A stretch of 64,000 nt of DNA from Vanessa cardui (taxonomy: Eukaryota > Arthropoda > Insecta > Lepidoptera > Nymphalidae), in NCBI RefSeq assembly GCF_905220365.1, contig NC_061153.1, positions 5,414,001 to 5,478,000 on the forward strand. Direction: 5' to 3'. Position numbers and translations under genes: made by a program. This document shows positions 8,353 to 18,596 of this stretch, piece after piece (within the stretch, counting starts at the first letter, position 1; the number at the start of each line of letters is the position of its first letter). The notes beneath the pieces are model-generated. The model searched no databases and was not told the DNA's origin. It saw nothing but the letters and a program-made list of their open reading frames with translations.

Positions 8353-11194
8353 TAAGAAATTAAAAATTGGCTTCCTAAATAAGGGTTCATTAAGAACTAG
8401 GCATGAGGAGTTTATCGTAGCTGTACAAAAACATGAAGTTGACATAATGGCAGTTAATGAGACTTGGTTGAGACCAGACGAAGAGGGCTGCGCCCCGGTT
8501 GTGCCTGGCTATAGCTTGAATCATATGCCACGACCTGCATCCACTAAGCGCGAACGTGGAGGAGGAGTCGGGTTTTACATTAAGCGTGGTATCTCAGCAC
8601 ACTTACTCAATCACCCGGCTACTACAAATGTGGAGCAAATGTGGCTTAGTGTAAAAATAAACAGTAAGGTCATCATAATAGGCACAGCGTATAGACCCCA
8701 GTGGCTAAACCCGCAAACCTTCATTGACGCCTTAACCGAAACGTTTGGTTCACTTAAATATTATGATAGTATTATATTGGTTGGTGATTTTAATATAGAT
8801 TATCTCAACAAAAATTCAATAGGGTTTGCAGCGTTGGCTAATTTTCTTTCGTTTACTGGTCTAACTCAACATATAACCGAACCTACTCATTCTACGGCGG
8901 GCGCAAATACCTTGCTCGACTTATTTTGTACTGACACACTTAACATTCAGACTAATGTAGACCACATATCCGACCTTAGCCACCATGCATTCATAACCGG
9001 TATTCTTAACATTAAAGTAGAAAAATCCCGACCACTTCAAATAACTACTAGGAGCTTAAAAACCATCAATAGAGAATTACTTAGTGCATACCTAGAAAAT
9101 ATAGATTGGGATTTTCTAGCTGGGCTAGAAAACGTCAATGACTTAGTTACTGAGTTTACAGGTGTTATTATTGAAGTCTTTGATCTAATAGCTCCCATAA
9201 AGATGAAGAACGTAAATGAGCAACATTATCCTTGGATTACAGATAATATAAAATTAATGATGAATTTACGTAACGAAGCTCATACACAGGCTAAGCTCTC
9301 GAATAATCAGGTTCATAGGGAATATTATAAAATGTTAAAAAAATTAGTAGAGGAAACGATGCAAAATGAAAAGAAAGTTTACATAAAAATATTTATTAAT
9401 AATTACGCGAAAAATTCCCCCATCATGTGGAAAAATTTGAAAAAACATGTTAGAATTAAAAGTAAAAAAACTTTGCAATTACCGGAAAAATTTAATGATC
9501 CGGAGTCAATTAATACGTTCTTTCTGAATATTCCCGGGTCACAAAATGCACCATTATCTGCCATTTCATATTTTGATATACATTCATTTAATGATGACTT
9601 GAATTTTAAATTAAAGCTAGTAAGCGAAGAAATGGTCTTAAAGGAGCTGCATAGTTTAAAATCAAATGCCATAGGGAGGGACGGCATATCTCTGGATATG
9701 ATATTATTGACTATTCCCTATACACTCAGAATTATAACGAGCATAATAAACAAATCCATAATGACTCATATATTTCCTGACATGTGGAAAGAGTCAGTAA
9801 TTCGACCTATCCCCAAGAATAATAACCCTGTTAGCTTAAAAGATCTTCGACCTATAAGCATTCTACCATGTCTCTCTAAGGTTCTTGAAAAGATAGTATG
9901 TCGTCAATTAACAGAATATCTAGAGTTAAATCGAATACTACCTGAAGAGCAGTCTGGGTTTAGAAAAGGTCGCAGCACAACTACCGCTCTGGCCTGTGTT
10001 GTTGACGACATACTTACAGCTCAAGACGAAGGAAAAGGCACTATTCTCGTTATGCTAGATTACTCCCGCGCATTTGACTGTATTAATATTCCTCTGCTAT
10101 TGTCCAAGTTAAAATATTACGGTTTTGATCATACATCTCTAAATTGGTTTTCCAGTTACCTTAATGATAGAAAACAGAGAGTTGAATTGAAGTGTGAAGA
10201 TGGGAGGCCTTCAATATCAGGCTGCTCCACAGTTAAAAGAGGAGTGCCACAAGACTCAATTCTAGGCCCACTTCTTTTTATATTATACAGCTCGGATATT
10301 ACGAAGTGTATTAAACATTGCAATTATCACATATATGCCGATGATGTTCACCTGTATATTTACTTTAAACCTTCAGAGACAGACAACGCGCTAGAAAAGC
10401 TTAATGAAGATCTTAGTAATATCTCAAACTGGTCTGAGTCCAATACATTAGTGCTGAATCCAAGTAAAACTAAATATATGTTACTGGGTACTCCTAATCA
10501 AATTAAAAAAATATCTGTTAAAACCCTCAACATACAAATTAAGGGTGAAAATATTCAGAGAGTTTCTGAAGCAAAAAATTTGGGTGTCTTAATGGACGAG
10601 AATCTACGCTTTGAAAACTACTATTCTGAAATTGTCCGCAATTGCTATTACCGTTTAAAGATTCTGTATCGTATCCGTGACTCACTGAGTACTGATTTGC
10701 GTATTACATTGTGTGAGAGTTTGGTTATGTCTAAGCTGAATTACGCTGATGCAATTACAGGACCAAGACTACTTGCAAGAACTAAAAACGTAATACAACG
10801 TGTTCAAAATGCTTGCGCTCGATATTGTTTTCACATACCCCCTCGCACTCACGTCACGCCATTTTTGAATAATTCTGGTTGTTTAAAGATGGAAAGCCGT
10901 AGAAAATTACATTTAGCAACACTTTTATTTGGCATTATAAAAAATAAGGAACCCTTGTACCTTTACAAAAAACTACGATGGGCGAGAGACGAAAATACCT
11001 CGTATGGTACCAGGGCGACCACATACATGCTCAGACAGCATAAGCACAGCTCCGCTAGTTTTCGAGGCAGTTTCCGGTACTCCGCAAGCAAAATCTGGAA
11101 CAACTTGCCACCGCCTATCCGTAGCCTGCAAAACATTAATAATTTTAAAACAAAATTCAAGACCCATCTGCTAAATTTACAAAAGCAGACATAG
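8342..11194 (+). CDS. LINE A ORF2: endonuclease-reverse transcriptase
   Basis: The 950-residue protein nicks target DNA and reverse-transcribes the element RNA. The N-terminal APE-like endonuclease shows LKIGFLNKGSLR, VNETWL, GTAYRP, VGDFNIDYL and the terminal LSHH box (about residues 6-225). The reverse transcriptase shows LRPISILPCLSKVLEK, SGFRKGRSTTTA, VMLDYSRAFD and the catalytic YADD at residues 665-668. The usual PQG in the motif before YADD reads PQD at residue 638 (GAC at 10253-10255), whereas LINE B has PQG there. The C-terminus ends in a conserved SFRGSFRYSASKIWNNLP block with no RNase H. The ATG overlaps the end of the middle ORF. Confidence 0.9.
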   Translation: MLNNKKLKIGFLNKGSLRTRHEEFIVAVQKHEVDIMAVNETWLRPDEEGCAPVVPGYSLNHMPRPASTKRERGGGVGFYIKRGISAHLLNHPATTNVEQMWLSVKINSKVIIIGTAYRPQWLNPQTFIDALTETFGSLKYYDSIILVGDFNIDYLNKNSIGFAALANFLSFTGLTQHITEPTHSTAGANTLLDLFCTDTLNIQTNVDHISDLSHHAFITGILNIKVEKSRPLQITTRSLKTINRELLSAYLENIDWDFLAGLENVNDLVTEFTGVIIEVFDLIAPIKMKNVNEQHYPWITDNIKLMMNLRNEAHTQAKLSNNQVHREYYKMLKKLVEETMQNEKKVYIKIFINNYAKNSPIMWKNLKKHVRIKSKKTLQLPEKFNDPESINTFFLNIPGSQNAPLSAISYFDIHSFNDDLNFKLKLVSEEMVLKELHSLKSNAIGRDGISLDMILLTIPYTLRIITSIINKSIMTHIFPDMWKESVIRPIPKNNNPVSLKDLRPISILPCLSKVLEKIVCRQLTEYLELNRILPEEQSGFRKGRSTTTALACVVDDILTAQDEGKGTILVMLDYSRAFDCINIPLLLSKLKYYGFDHTSLNWFSSYLNDRKQRVELKCEDGRPSISGCSTVKRGVPQDSILGPLLFILYSSDITKCIKHCNYHIYADDVHLYIYFKPSETDNALEKLNEDLSNISNWSESNTLVLNPSKTKYMLLGTPNQIKKISVKTLNIQIKGENIQRVSEAKNLGVLMDENLRFENYYSEIVRNCYYRLKILYRIRDSLSTDLRITLCESLVMSKLNYADAITGPRLLARTKNVIQRVQNACARYCFHIPPRTHVTPFLNNSGCLKMESRRKLHLATLLFGIIKNKEPLYLYKKLRWARDENTSYGTRATTYMLRQHKHSSASFRGSFRYSASKIWNNLPPPIRSLQNINNFKTKFKTHLLNLQKQT

Positions 11195-11295
11195 ATCTAG
11201 TGTATACATAATTTATAGTAGGTACTACTTGTATATACTAGGTAGGTACTTTTTTCTTTATTATTATTATTATTATTATTTTATTATTATTTATT

Positions 11296-12032
11296 TATTT
11301 AATGTTACTAAACTCAACTAATTTTTCTAATTCAACAACCTTTTAAATATTACGTATAGTATACCTAGGTATTTAATATATAATTATTTTTTAATTTGAT
11401 TAACTACTTGCCTATCGGTCATGGCCATCTTGCAAAATTGGAAGTTGCTCCTTACTTGAACACGGATGCCGGATTGCCTCGACTCGCCTATGATGTTTCA
11501 CTCCCTGAAAATACATACAAAAATACGATTACAATATTAATATGCATATTTCAAATCAAATAATATATAACACAAACAGATTCTTTGACTAAAAATAAGT
11601 TGATAATTAAATTTTATATATAATTAACAGATATACTAAATAAAATAATACATAACATACCTTACAGTAGCACAGGACATTTGCATTATGTGTTGCTGAA
11701 TATCGTTTAGTGTATAAATATGGAATAATTTTCTCAATTAACCTATGGTAGTTCTTTTATGTTGCTTTTACTATGTTTGTTGTTCACTTTTTATTGTTTT
11801 TTACAATTAATGTAAGCAAATAAAATTACTTTAATGTAGTAATAACACGTCACAGAATAAGTAACATAATAGGTTTATAATGACGCAACGTGACGCAATC
11901 TACACGGGCGTGCGGTGACGATCACACTGACGTCGACGGTGTTCCGTTATGTCCACGGACCACGTCCACGTTGCGGCCGCGCACCCCCCGCCCCGCGCGT
12001 TTAAGTTGATACTGTCATTGCGTGGCTACAAG
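11296..12032. other. Unassigned spacer with a GC-rich patch
   Basis: No convincing open frame is present. The stretch at about 11890-12000 is strikingly GC- and CpG-rich against an AT-rich background. It may be part of the 5' or 3' region of the LINE-like element that ends at 12255. Confidence 0.4.
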
Positions 12033-12089
12033 GGAGACAGCTGAAAATCAGCAGAGGGATAAAAATCCCTCATAGCCTGAGCTGTCTCC
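12033..12089 (+). repeat. Nested stem-loop near a LINE-type 3' end
   Basis: The outer arms GGAGACAGCT (12033-12042) and AGCTGTCTCC (12080-12089) are perfectly complementary. They enclose an inner hairpin GAGGGAT/ATCCCTC (12054-12060 and 12065-12071) with an AAAA loop. Structured 3' ends are recognised by the reverse transcriptase in several LINE and SINE families. The position about 140 bp before the simple-repeat tail fits that role. Confidence 0.6.
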
Positions 12090-12224
12090 TTTTGACTGCA
12101 CACAAGTTTTACATTCATTATATATATATATTTTTTTTTATTCGTTATTATTATATCTTTCTTTGTTTTTGTTTTTTTTTTTAATTATTTTTTTCTTTAT
12201 ATGTGTGTATGTCAATAAATGTTT

Positions 12225-12256
12225 TTTCTTTCTTTCTTTCTTTCTTTCTTTCTTTC
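12225..12256 (+). repeat. (TTTC)n tail of a retroposon
   Basis: A run of TTTC tetramers directly follows a CAATAAATG motif and directly precedes the right CAATA repeat. This is the appearance of the 3' terminus of a target-primed insertion on the plus strand. Confidence 0.7.
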
Positions 12257-12260
12257 AATA
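12256..12260. repeat. Right copy of the CAATA target-site duplication
   Basis: Pairs with 1164-1168. The flanking piggyBac coding sequence resumes immediately at 12257-12261 in the frame left at 1163. Confidence 0.75.
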
Positions 12261-12788
12261 GTCTGTTATTTTTGGTAACTTCACTATACCCATCCAAATA
12301 ATCACGCCTAAAAATCGTTTCATTTCTTCTTTGTCGGTTGGCATCCAGTGCCGTAGTCTCGACTTATCTTTAATGTCACCTTTATCGATACTTTGTTGGG
12401 CAAATATATTCGTCTGATGTGCTATATTTTCAAATAACTGGTCAGTGACTAATAGGGAATAGAAATCAACAGGTGTAGCATTGGCTAGTTGATTTCGAAG
12501 TGAGTATGGTTTTAGTCCCGGTATTTCGGTAAAAGGAATTAAACGAGGCTGCTTACCACGTGGCTGGTACCACTCACATTCAGGTGTATGGCCCGATAAA
12601 GCTGGAGATAAATCACGGTCATCTTCTTCGCTGTTCGACAAAATAACTCGACGTTTTCTGGTACGTGGAATATTTATCATTTCATCACCCTCACTTATGA
12701 CATGGTCAGTACTACAATGTGACCTCTCTAAACTGTCAATTACATGTAATTGTTCTTGTGTAAACTCAAAGTCAAAAAAAGTGTCCAT
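12257..12788 (-). pseudogene. piggyBac transposase, N-terminal half
   Basis: The minus-strand frame encodes an acidic N-terminus and then the piggyBac N-terminal domain, with ITEIPGLKPYS-like text (PFTEIPGLKPYSLRNQL), FENIAHQTNIFA and MKRFLGVIIWMGIVKLPK. It stops exactly at the insertion point after KITDY. I prefer the ATG at 12788 (MDTFFDFEFTQEQ) over the one at 12941 because transposases of this family begin with such a motif; the extra upstream codons overlap GC-rich leader sequence. The rest of the protein is at 1-1163. Confidence 0.85.
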
Positions 12789-13028
12789 TTTAACAATAAA
12801 ACTATTTTTTCTGCTAAACGAAATCTTAGTGTGCATTTGATGACCAAAACAAGTGCGAACTAAATTAGGGAGAGGTGAAAGGGGTGAAGGGAGGCGGGAA
12901 CAACAACCGCACGCACGGTGTACTCCCGTGCTGGCATCCATTAGGCGCGCGGTACCCGTGCGTAATAGACGTGTCTATAACGTTTATCTATGTCTCATCG
13001 ATCGAAAATTACGCGTACATAAGTACGC

Positions 13029-13110
13029 TGACCGGCATTGAGACCGGCACGGCCTGAATGTAATAATTATTCCGTTTAGGCCGCGCCGGGTCCTAATGAC
13101 CGGCACTTAA
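13029..13110. repeat. Imperfect inverted repeat in the piggyBac 5' region
   Basis: The two arms start TGACCGGCATTGAGACCGGC and, on the other strand, TGCCGGTCATTAGGACCC. Both run into GGCCT-AA around a short AT-rich centre. Subterminal inverted repeats are common in piggyBac ends and may bind transposase. Confidence 0.55.
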
Positions 13111-13248
13111 AAAAACCCTAAAATAAAGCCAAAACAAACAAATATCACTGTAAAACTTTTATATATGAACAAATAAACCTATAAATAATCATAAAAACCA
13201 ATGACATTTTTTTATGATTTTGTAAAATAATAGTCGGCGATGAACGTG

Positions 13249-13690
13249 TTAATAACATGGTTGACTCTAAATATCTTCTGAGTAACATACTATTTAAATG
13301 TCCTCGTCTTAGTGCTAGAAATAATTCTTTGTTCTTTGTACCCTCATATAAAAATAAATTTACAAAGAATGTGTTTTTGTACCGTTCTTGCCTAAATTAT
13401 AATAATAACTTCCAACACTTAGATATTTTTTGCCCAAAAATTGGTGTTTATAAAAGAGCAGTTCGTGATATCTTAAAATGCTAATTGTTTGTAACTCTTT
13501 TACCTAAAGTGATAATGTATTTGCAGTTTTTATTTTTGTTTTACTTTCAATTTTAATTTAATTTAATTCAATTTGTTATTTTTTTTTGTGTATTAGCTTT
13601 AAGTGGAAACTTAATTGATTTGTGATTTTTGTTATTTTTGTTTTATATTACAGAGTTTTTAAAATTGTTTCCCAAATAAATAAATAAACT
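13249..13690 (+). pseudogene. 3' end of a LINE (ORF2 C-terminus and UTR)
   Basis: The 75-codon tail at 13257-13484 has the layout of the conserved last block of Jockey-like ORF2 proteins (KCPRLSARNNSLFFVP, VFLYRSCLNYNNNFQHLDIF). A T-rich UTR follows and ends in AAATAAATAAATAAACTTTC plus an A-run near 13690. The upstream part must lie beyond the piggyBac element, which inserted at the TTAA at 13249-13252. It is therefore left of this window. Confidence 0.7.
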
Positions 13691-13708
13691 TTCAAGAAAA
13701 AAAGCGTA

Positions 13709-13733
13709 GGGGAAGGGGGCCCAAAGAGGGCAC
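13709..13733 (+). repeat. pogo-1 left terminal inverted repeat
   Basis: Matches the reverse complement of 27741-27766 apart from one inserted base near the outer end. It is preceded by TA. Confidence 0.85.
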
Positions 13734-14096
13734 AGTGCTCAAAGCGGGCATTCTATACAGTATTGCCATTTCAAATCACCTCCTACCTCGAGTCAGTCGC
13801 TCGGTCCGCCAGCGATCACGCGTGTAGAATCTGCGACAGCGAAATGATTTTCACGAGTTTTTTTAAAATATTGCAAGGTATGTTACATGTGTTCTCTTTG
13901 TTTTGATTTTTACAATCCTGTAATTAAAATATTTTGGTTATTAAGTGTTTATCTGGCAGTATTTTGGTTGCATTAAAAACATCATGTCTCAAAATTTTGA
14001 GGTTAGAATTCTTCCGATTTTTTTAAATGTCGATAAAGGCAAAGCGGGCAGCTCAAACGTATTAACCTTCAATTTATGTGGTTTTTTAATTTTCAG

Positions 14097-15527
14097 ATGG
14101 TTAACAAATACAAACCAAAAACGTCGCAGGCATCATGGCAAGCCTCAAGTATGCAACAGGCTATGCGAGAAGTACAAGAGTTAGGAAAACCTGTCAAAAA
14201 CGTAGCAACTAAATATGGAATACCAAGAACGACATTGCAACGTCATCTTAACACGGGCTCGTGTGAAATAAAGCTTGGTAGGTTTACTACTGTCTTTTCA
14301 ACGGAGCAAGAAACTGAGCTTCTAGAATACGTCTTCCACATGGATGCTTTGTTTTACGGGCTGTCAAAACAAGAATTCTTAGAACTTGTTTAAGATTTCG
14401 CTGAAATGAATAACATTCCGCACCCTTTTAAGAATGGAGCAGCTGGTTTAGATTGGTACAAAGGTTTTGTAAAACGTCATCCAGACCTAACTTTACGTAA
14501 ATCAGAGCCAACATCCATTGCCCGAGCTAGAGGGTTTAACAAGCCCCAAGTCTATCGTTTTTTGATCTACTAGAGAAGGAAATTGAAAGGCATAAAGTTG
14601 ATGCTACTCGTTTATACAACATGGATGAGACGGGCGTCCAAACTTCTTTAACAAGCCGCCGAGGATCTTGACAAAATCCGGGAAGCGACAAGCAGGTCTC
14701 ATAGCTAGCACGGAAAGAGGAAAAACCACCACAGTAATTTGCTGCTGTAATGCAGCTGGGTCATTTATTCCCCCGTTCATGATATTTGCCAGGAAGAAAA
14801 TGATTCAGCGCCTTCTTGATGGAGCTTCACTCGGTACCCAAGGCACCTGTTCTGATAATGGGTGGATCAATGGGCCGGTATTTTTGGAATGGCTAAGACT
14901 TTTTGTTGACATTGTCAGACCAACCGCAGAAAAAAAAGTGATTCTGGTCCTCGATAACCACGATTCCCACAAATATTTACCAGCATTAGAATATGCGTCA
15001 GCAAACCACATCATTTTTGCGTTTCTTTGGCGCCACATACAACACACCGTATGCAGCCCTTAGATTACTGCGTGTACGGACCGCTTAAAACTCATTTCGA
15101 GCAGGCATTGGCCGTTTTCCAGAAAGCACATGCTGGACGAATAATTAATCAGTGTGACGTCGCCAAAATGTTTGCCGATGCATATGTGAAATCAGCAACA
15201 ACAAACAATGCTATAAACGGATTTAGGAAGACTGGCCTGCATCCTCCAAACCGGTTTATTTTTGATGAAGCTGATTTTCTGCCAGCCTCTATTGCAGAAA
15301 ATTCGTTGAATCCGCCTGAACCTGAACAGCAGATCGAAGCACCTCTGCACTTGAAGAAGATGCTGATAGGGCAACACCATCACCGTCGGTGCTGGAAGAT
15401 ATAGTGATCACCCACAATGTTTCAACCTGAAGATATTGAAGGCTATGTGACTCCTCACCCAGCTCCAAATAGTGCAACACAAAATGTTATTACAACCCCG
15501 CAAATTTCAAAAAAATCTAAAACCAAA
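14097..15527 (+). pseudogene. pogo-1 transposase, N-terminal and catalytic parts
   Basis: I chose the ATG at 14097 (MVNKYKPKTSQASWQAS). It directly follows a TTTTCAG acceptor-like site, suggesting a 5' UTR intron. The pipsqueak-type helix-turn-helix is at about residues 10-60 (KNVATKYGIPRTTLQRHL). A nonsense TAA at 14391-14393 interrupts the second DNA-binding region. One-base shifts occur near 14560 and 14640. The DDE core is readable: YNMDETG, then VILVLDNHDSHKY (14939-14976), then MQPLDYCVYGPLKTHF (15051-15098) after a frameshift near 15030. Such enzymes excise and insert at TA. The text is broken off by LINE C at about 15528. Confidence 0.85.
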
Positions 15528-15748
15528 GTATACTTTATTCAAGTGGGCTTTTACGAGCACTTTTGAATCGTCATTTAACAATTAAGTGAAGCTACCACCG
15601 GTTCGGAAAGTAGATTCTACCGAGAAGAACCGGCAAGAAACTCAGTAGTTACTCTTTTTCAACATTTAAAAAAATACAGTCATGTTAGTTAATTTTTAAG
15701 TTAATACATTTATTAAATTAATATATCCTGCCTGGAAGTCAACAGGTA

Positions 15749-18521
15749 TTAATTCCACGCTTTTTTACCATCTACAAAATCTTGTATCGAATAATACGCC
15801 TTTTTCACCAATGTATTTTTTATAAACGATTTGAATTTACGAGACGGCAAAGTTAAAAATGTCTGTGGAATTTTATTATAGAAATGGATACCTTGCCCCA
15901 AGAAAGATTTATTGACTTTGCGGAGTCGGAAACTTGGCGTTATAAATTTATCCTTACTTCTAGTGCATATACAATGATTATCACTGATTTTATCAAAGTA
16001 ATCAATGATACTGTGAATATACATGATATTGTTGTAAATATATTGCGACGCAACAGTGAGTATTCCTACTCTGTTAAAAACATCCCGAAGAGAGTCTCTA
16101 GCTCCAAGATTATAAATAAACCGAAGTGCTCTCTTTTGTAAAATAAAGACAGATTCAATGTCTGCAGCGTTACCCCAAAGTAATATGCCATATGACATAA
16201 TACTGTGAAAATAACCAAAATAAACTAAACGAGCGGTATCAATATCAGTTAGTTGTCTAACTTTTCTAACCGCGTATGCTGCGGAGCTGAGTCTCCCTGT
16301 TAGGGACGACAAATGGGGACTCCACTGAAGTCTGGAATCCAATCCTATTCCCAAGAACACCGTAGTATCGGCTACATCAAGCGGGCCACCGCTTAAAGAT
16401 ATATTATAATTTTGCTTTCTAACATTGGGTAGGGTAAAAACGACACATTTTGTTTTTTGAGTATTCAAAACCAAATTATTTACTTTAAACCAACCTTGTA
16501 TCTGTGATAAGGCACCGTTCACATCGTCGTAGTCAGTTTTTTCCTTTCAACCTTAAAAATCAGTGAAGTATCGTCAGCAAGAAATACTATATCACAAATA
16601 TCTTTAACAAAGAAAGGAAGGTCATTTATATATACTAGGAATAGAAAGGGACCCAAAATTGAACCTTGTGGAACACCCATTTTTAGCGTAGATCCAGTAG
16701 ACTTTATTCCATTAATGAAAACTTGCTAGATTCTTTGACTTAAGTATGAAGCAATGAGATCAAGAGCCCTACCTTTAACGCCGTAATATTTGAGCTTATA
16801 AAGAAGCGTCTCGTGTTCTACACAATCAAATGCTTTAGATAAATCACAGAATACTCCAATAGCATTCTGTGATTTCTCCCAAGCATCGTAAATATGCTTA
16901 AGAAGCACAATTCCCGCATCAGTTGTTGATCGACCTCTTGTAAAACCAAATTGCTCACTATGAAAAATGGTATTTGTACCAAAATGGATAAGAAGTTGAT
17001 TTAAAATATTTTTTTCGAAAATTTTACTTAAAGATGGGAGTATTGCAATAGGCCTGTAATTACTGGGATCGCTCCTATTTCCATTCTTAAAAAGTGGTAA
17101 GACTTTACTACATTTTAACAAGTCAGGAAATGAACCCGTGTCCAAACTCTTGTTAAAAATTACTGCTATATACGGAGCAATATCGTGTATGATGTTATTT
17201 ATGAATTTTACCGAAATGCCCCATACGTCGTTAGTTTTTTTAATATTGAGAAAAATTGAGAAAAATCAATAACGCATTTAGAAACATGTTTATTTAACAA
17301 TCTAGCTGCATCTAATGTAGATGATTTTAAATGAGATGTTATTTTATTAGGTATGTTATCAAAAAATATTTCAAATAAATTTGCAACTTCCAAATCAGAA
17401 TTTGTGAATTTACTGCCTGTGTTTAATTTGATTGGTATACTTTCCTTTTTAGGTTTTCCACTAACACTTCCAATAATGTCCCAAGTGGCCTTTATTCTAT
17501 TATCGGAAGTCAAAATTTTGTTCTTTATGTATAAATACTTAGCATAAATACATACTGTTTTAAATATTTTGGAATATTTATTGACATATCCTAGAAAGGC
17601 TTCATTTTGATTCCACTGCTTCATACCATATAGGTCGTATAATTTATTTCTGCTTTTATATATACCAATAGTAGCCCAGTCACTAAACTTCAATTTTGTA
17701 TTATTATATATTATATTAATTCAAAAAATGAATTATAAAGTTCATTTGGATCTTGTGTTGTTAGATCTAAATAAGCTAATTTACACCCCACAATATCTTT
17801 AAAACAGTTTACTTTATGAGCCGTTATTTGCCTGTACATTATTTTTTTTGAATGAATAATTTCTTTGTGTTCTAAAGAAAACTTCTGACCACAGTGATCA
17901 GAAGTTAAATTATTTATAATTGAAAATTCATATATTTCACAGTCACAAAACACATTGTCAATACACGTAGAATTATCGTTGGTTATTCGTGTTGGTTCAT
18001 TAACTCGGTGCGTTAAATTAAATGACCTAAACAATGTGACTAATCGAACACTCAGCGAAGTAGCTTTTAATAAGTCGACGTTAAAGTCGCCACATACAAT
18101 TATATATTTATTACTTTCGCTAATCTTTTTAAGAACATCCTCCATAGTGGTCTCAAATAAGCAAAAATCTCCCGATGGGGGCCGGTACACGCATACTATA
18201 ATGTATTGCGGAAATTCCACGCAGGATATTTCGATAGTACGTTCGACAGAGAGAGCCACAATATCTTTTCGAGATTTACAAATGATATCATTCCGTACTA
18301 ATATTAATGAGCCACCGCGAATAGCATTCCCTCTTACGAATGTACGACTATTTAAAGTTTGGGATATTAAATATGTCAAAACTTTTAATCCAATGCTCTG
18401 TGAAACAAAATACATGAGTTTTGTAATATTCTGAAAATAATTCTATTTCATGATCTTTGCCACCTATGCCCTGTATATTTTGATGTATAATATTTAAGTA
18501 AGAGGGCATAGGTTTTGTCAT
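15749..18521 (-). pseudogene. LINE C ORF2: endonuclease-reverse transcriptase (several frameshifts)
   Basis: The ATG at 18521 starts the endonuclease (IIHQNIQGIGGK). The frame breaks near 18420 and continues at 18415-17711 with VCVYRPPSGD, IVCGDFNVDLL and NLTSDHCGQ. A connecting segment follows at 17693-17208. The RT is at 17145-16726 (NYRPIAILPSLSKIFEK, FGFTRGRSTTDA, GVFCDLSKAFDCVEHE), broken again before the catalytic box. The strand opposite 16600-16700 still encodes a GVPQGSILGP-like stretch. The C-terminal domain at 16522-15749 has LNTQKTKCVVF and SMSYGILLWGN-like text. At least four breaks make it inactive. Confidence 0.8.
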
Positions 18522-18596
18522 TTTATTCAGTTTAAACTATGAATTTTAATATCCTTACTTTTGTCAGTGTTAATGTAAATTAGGTTATTATTTTTA

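Larger units (their letters stand above)
6366..11295 (+). mobile_element. LINE A: nearly intact non-LTR retrotransposon with PHD-finger ORF1
   Basis: The order is leader, ORF1 (6824-7810), an extra middle frame (7822-8352), ORF2 (8342-11194) and a short 3' UTR ending in TTATT-type simple repeats near 11250-11295. ORF2 has an APE-type endonuclease and reverse transcriptase but no RNase H, as in the Jockey/CR1 group. All three frames are open, unlike every other LINE in the window, so this is probably a recent insertion. It lies inside the block that interrupts piggyBac. Confidence 0.85.
1..13248 (-). mobile_element. piggyBac-type DNA transposon, split by an 11-kb nested insertion
   Basis: The two halves of one piggyBac transposase lie at 1-1163 (C-terminal) and 12257-12788 (N-terminal) on the minus strand. 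The protein reads in order across the gap if 1169-12255 is removed together with one copy of the 5-bp repeat CAATA. The 5' end of the element is at 13248: the minus strand begins CACGTTCATCGCCGACT directly after a TTAA at 13249-13252, the piggyBac target site. The other end lies left of the window. A related non-autonomous element with a similar terminus sits at 38281-38777. The copy is inactive because of the insertion and internal frameshifts. Confidence 0.85.

Noticed and set aside
11415..11504. A minus-strand exon with a TTTTCAG acceptor near 11505
   Set aside because: No partner exon, no recognisable protein and no good donor. The short open stretch is not evidence of a gene.
11890..12000. 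CpG island promoter of a host gene
   Set aside because: GC-rich but without a downstream host ORF. It sits between LINE A and a retroposon tail and is more likely part of a repeat.
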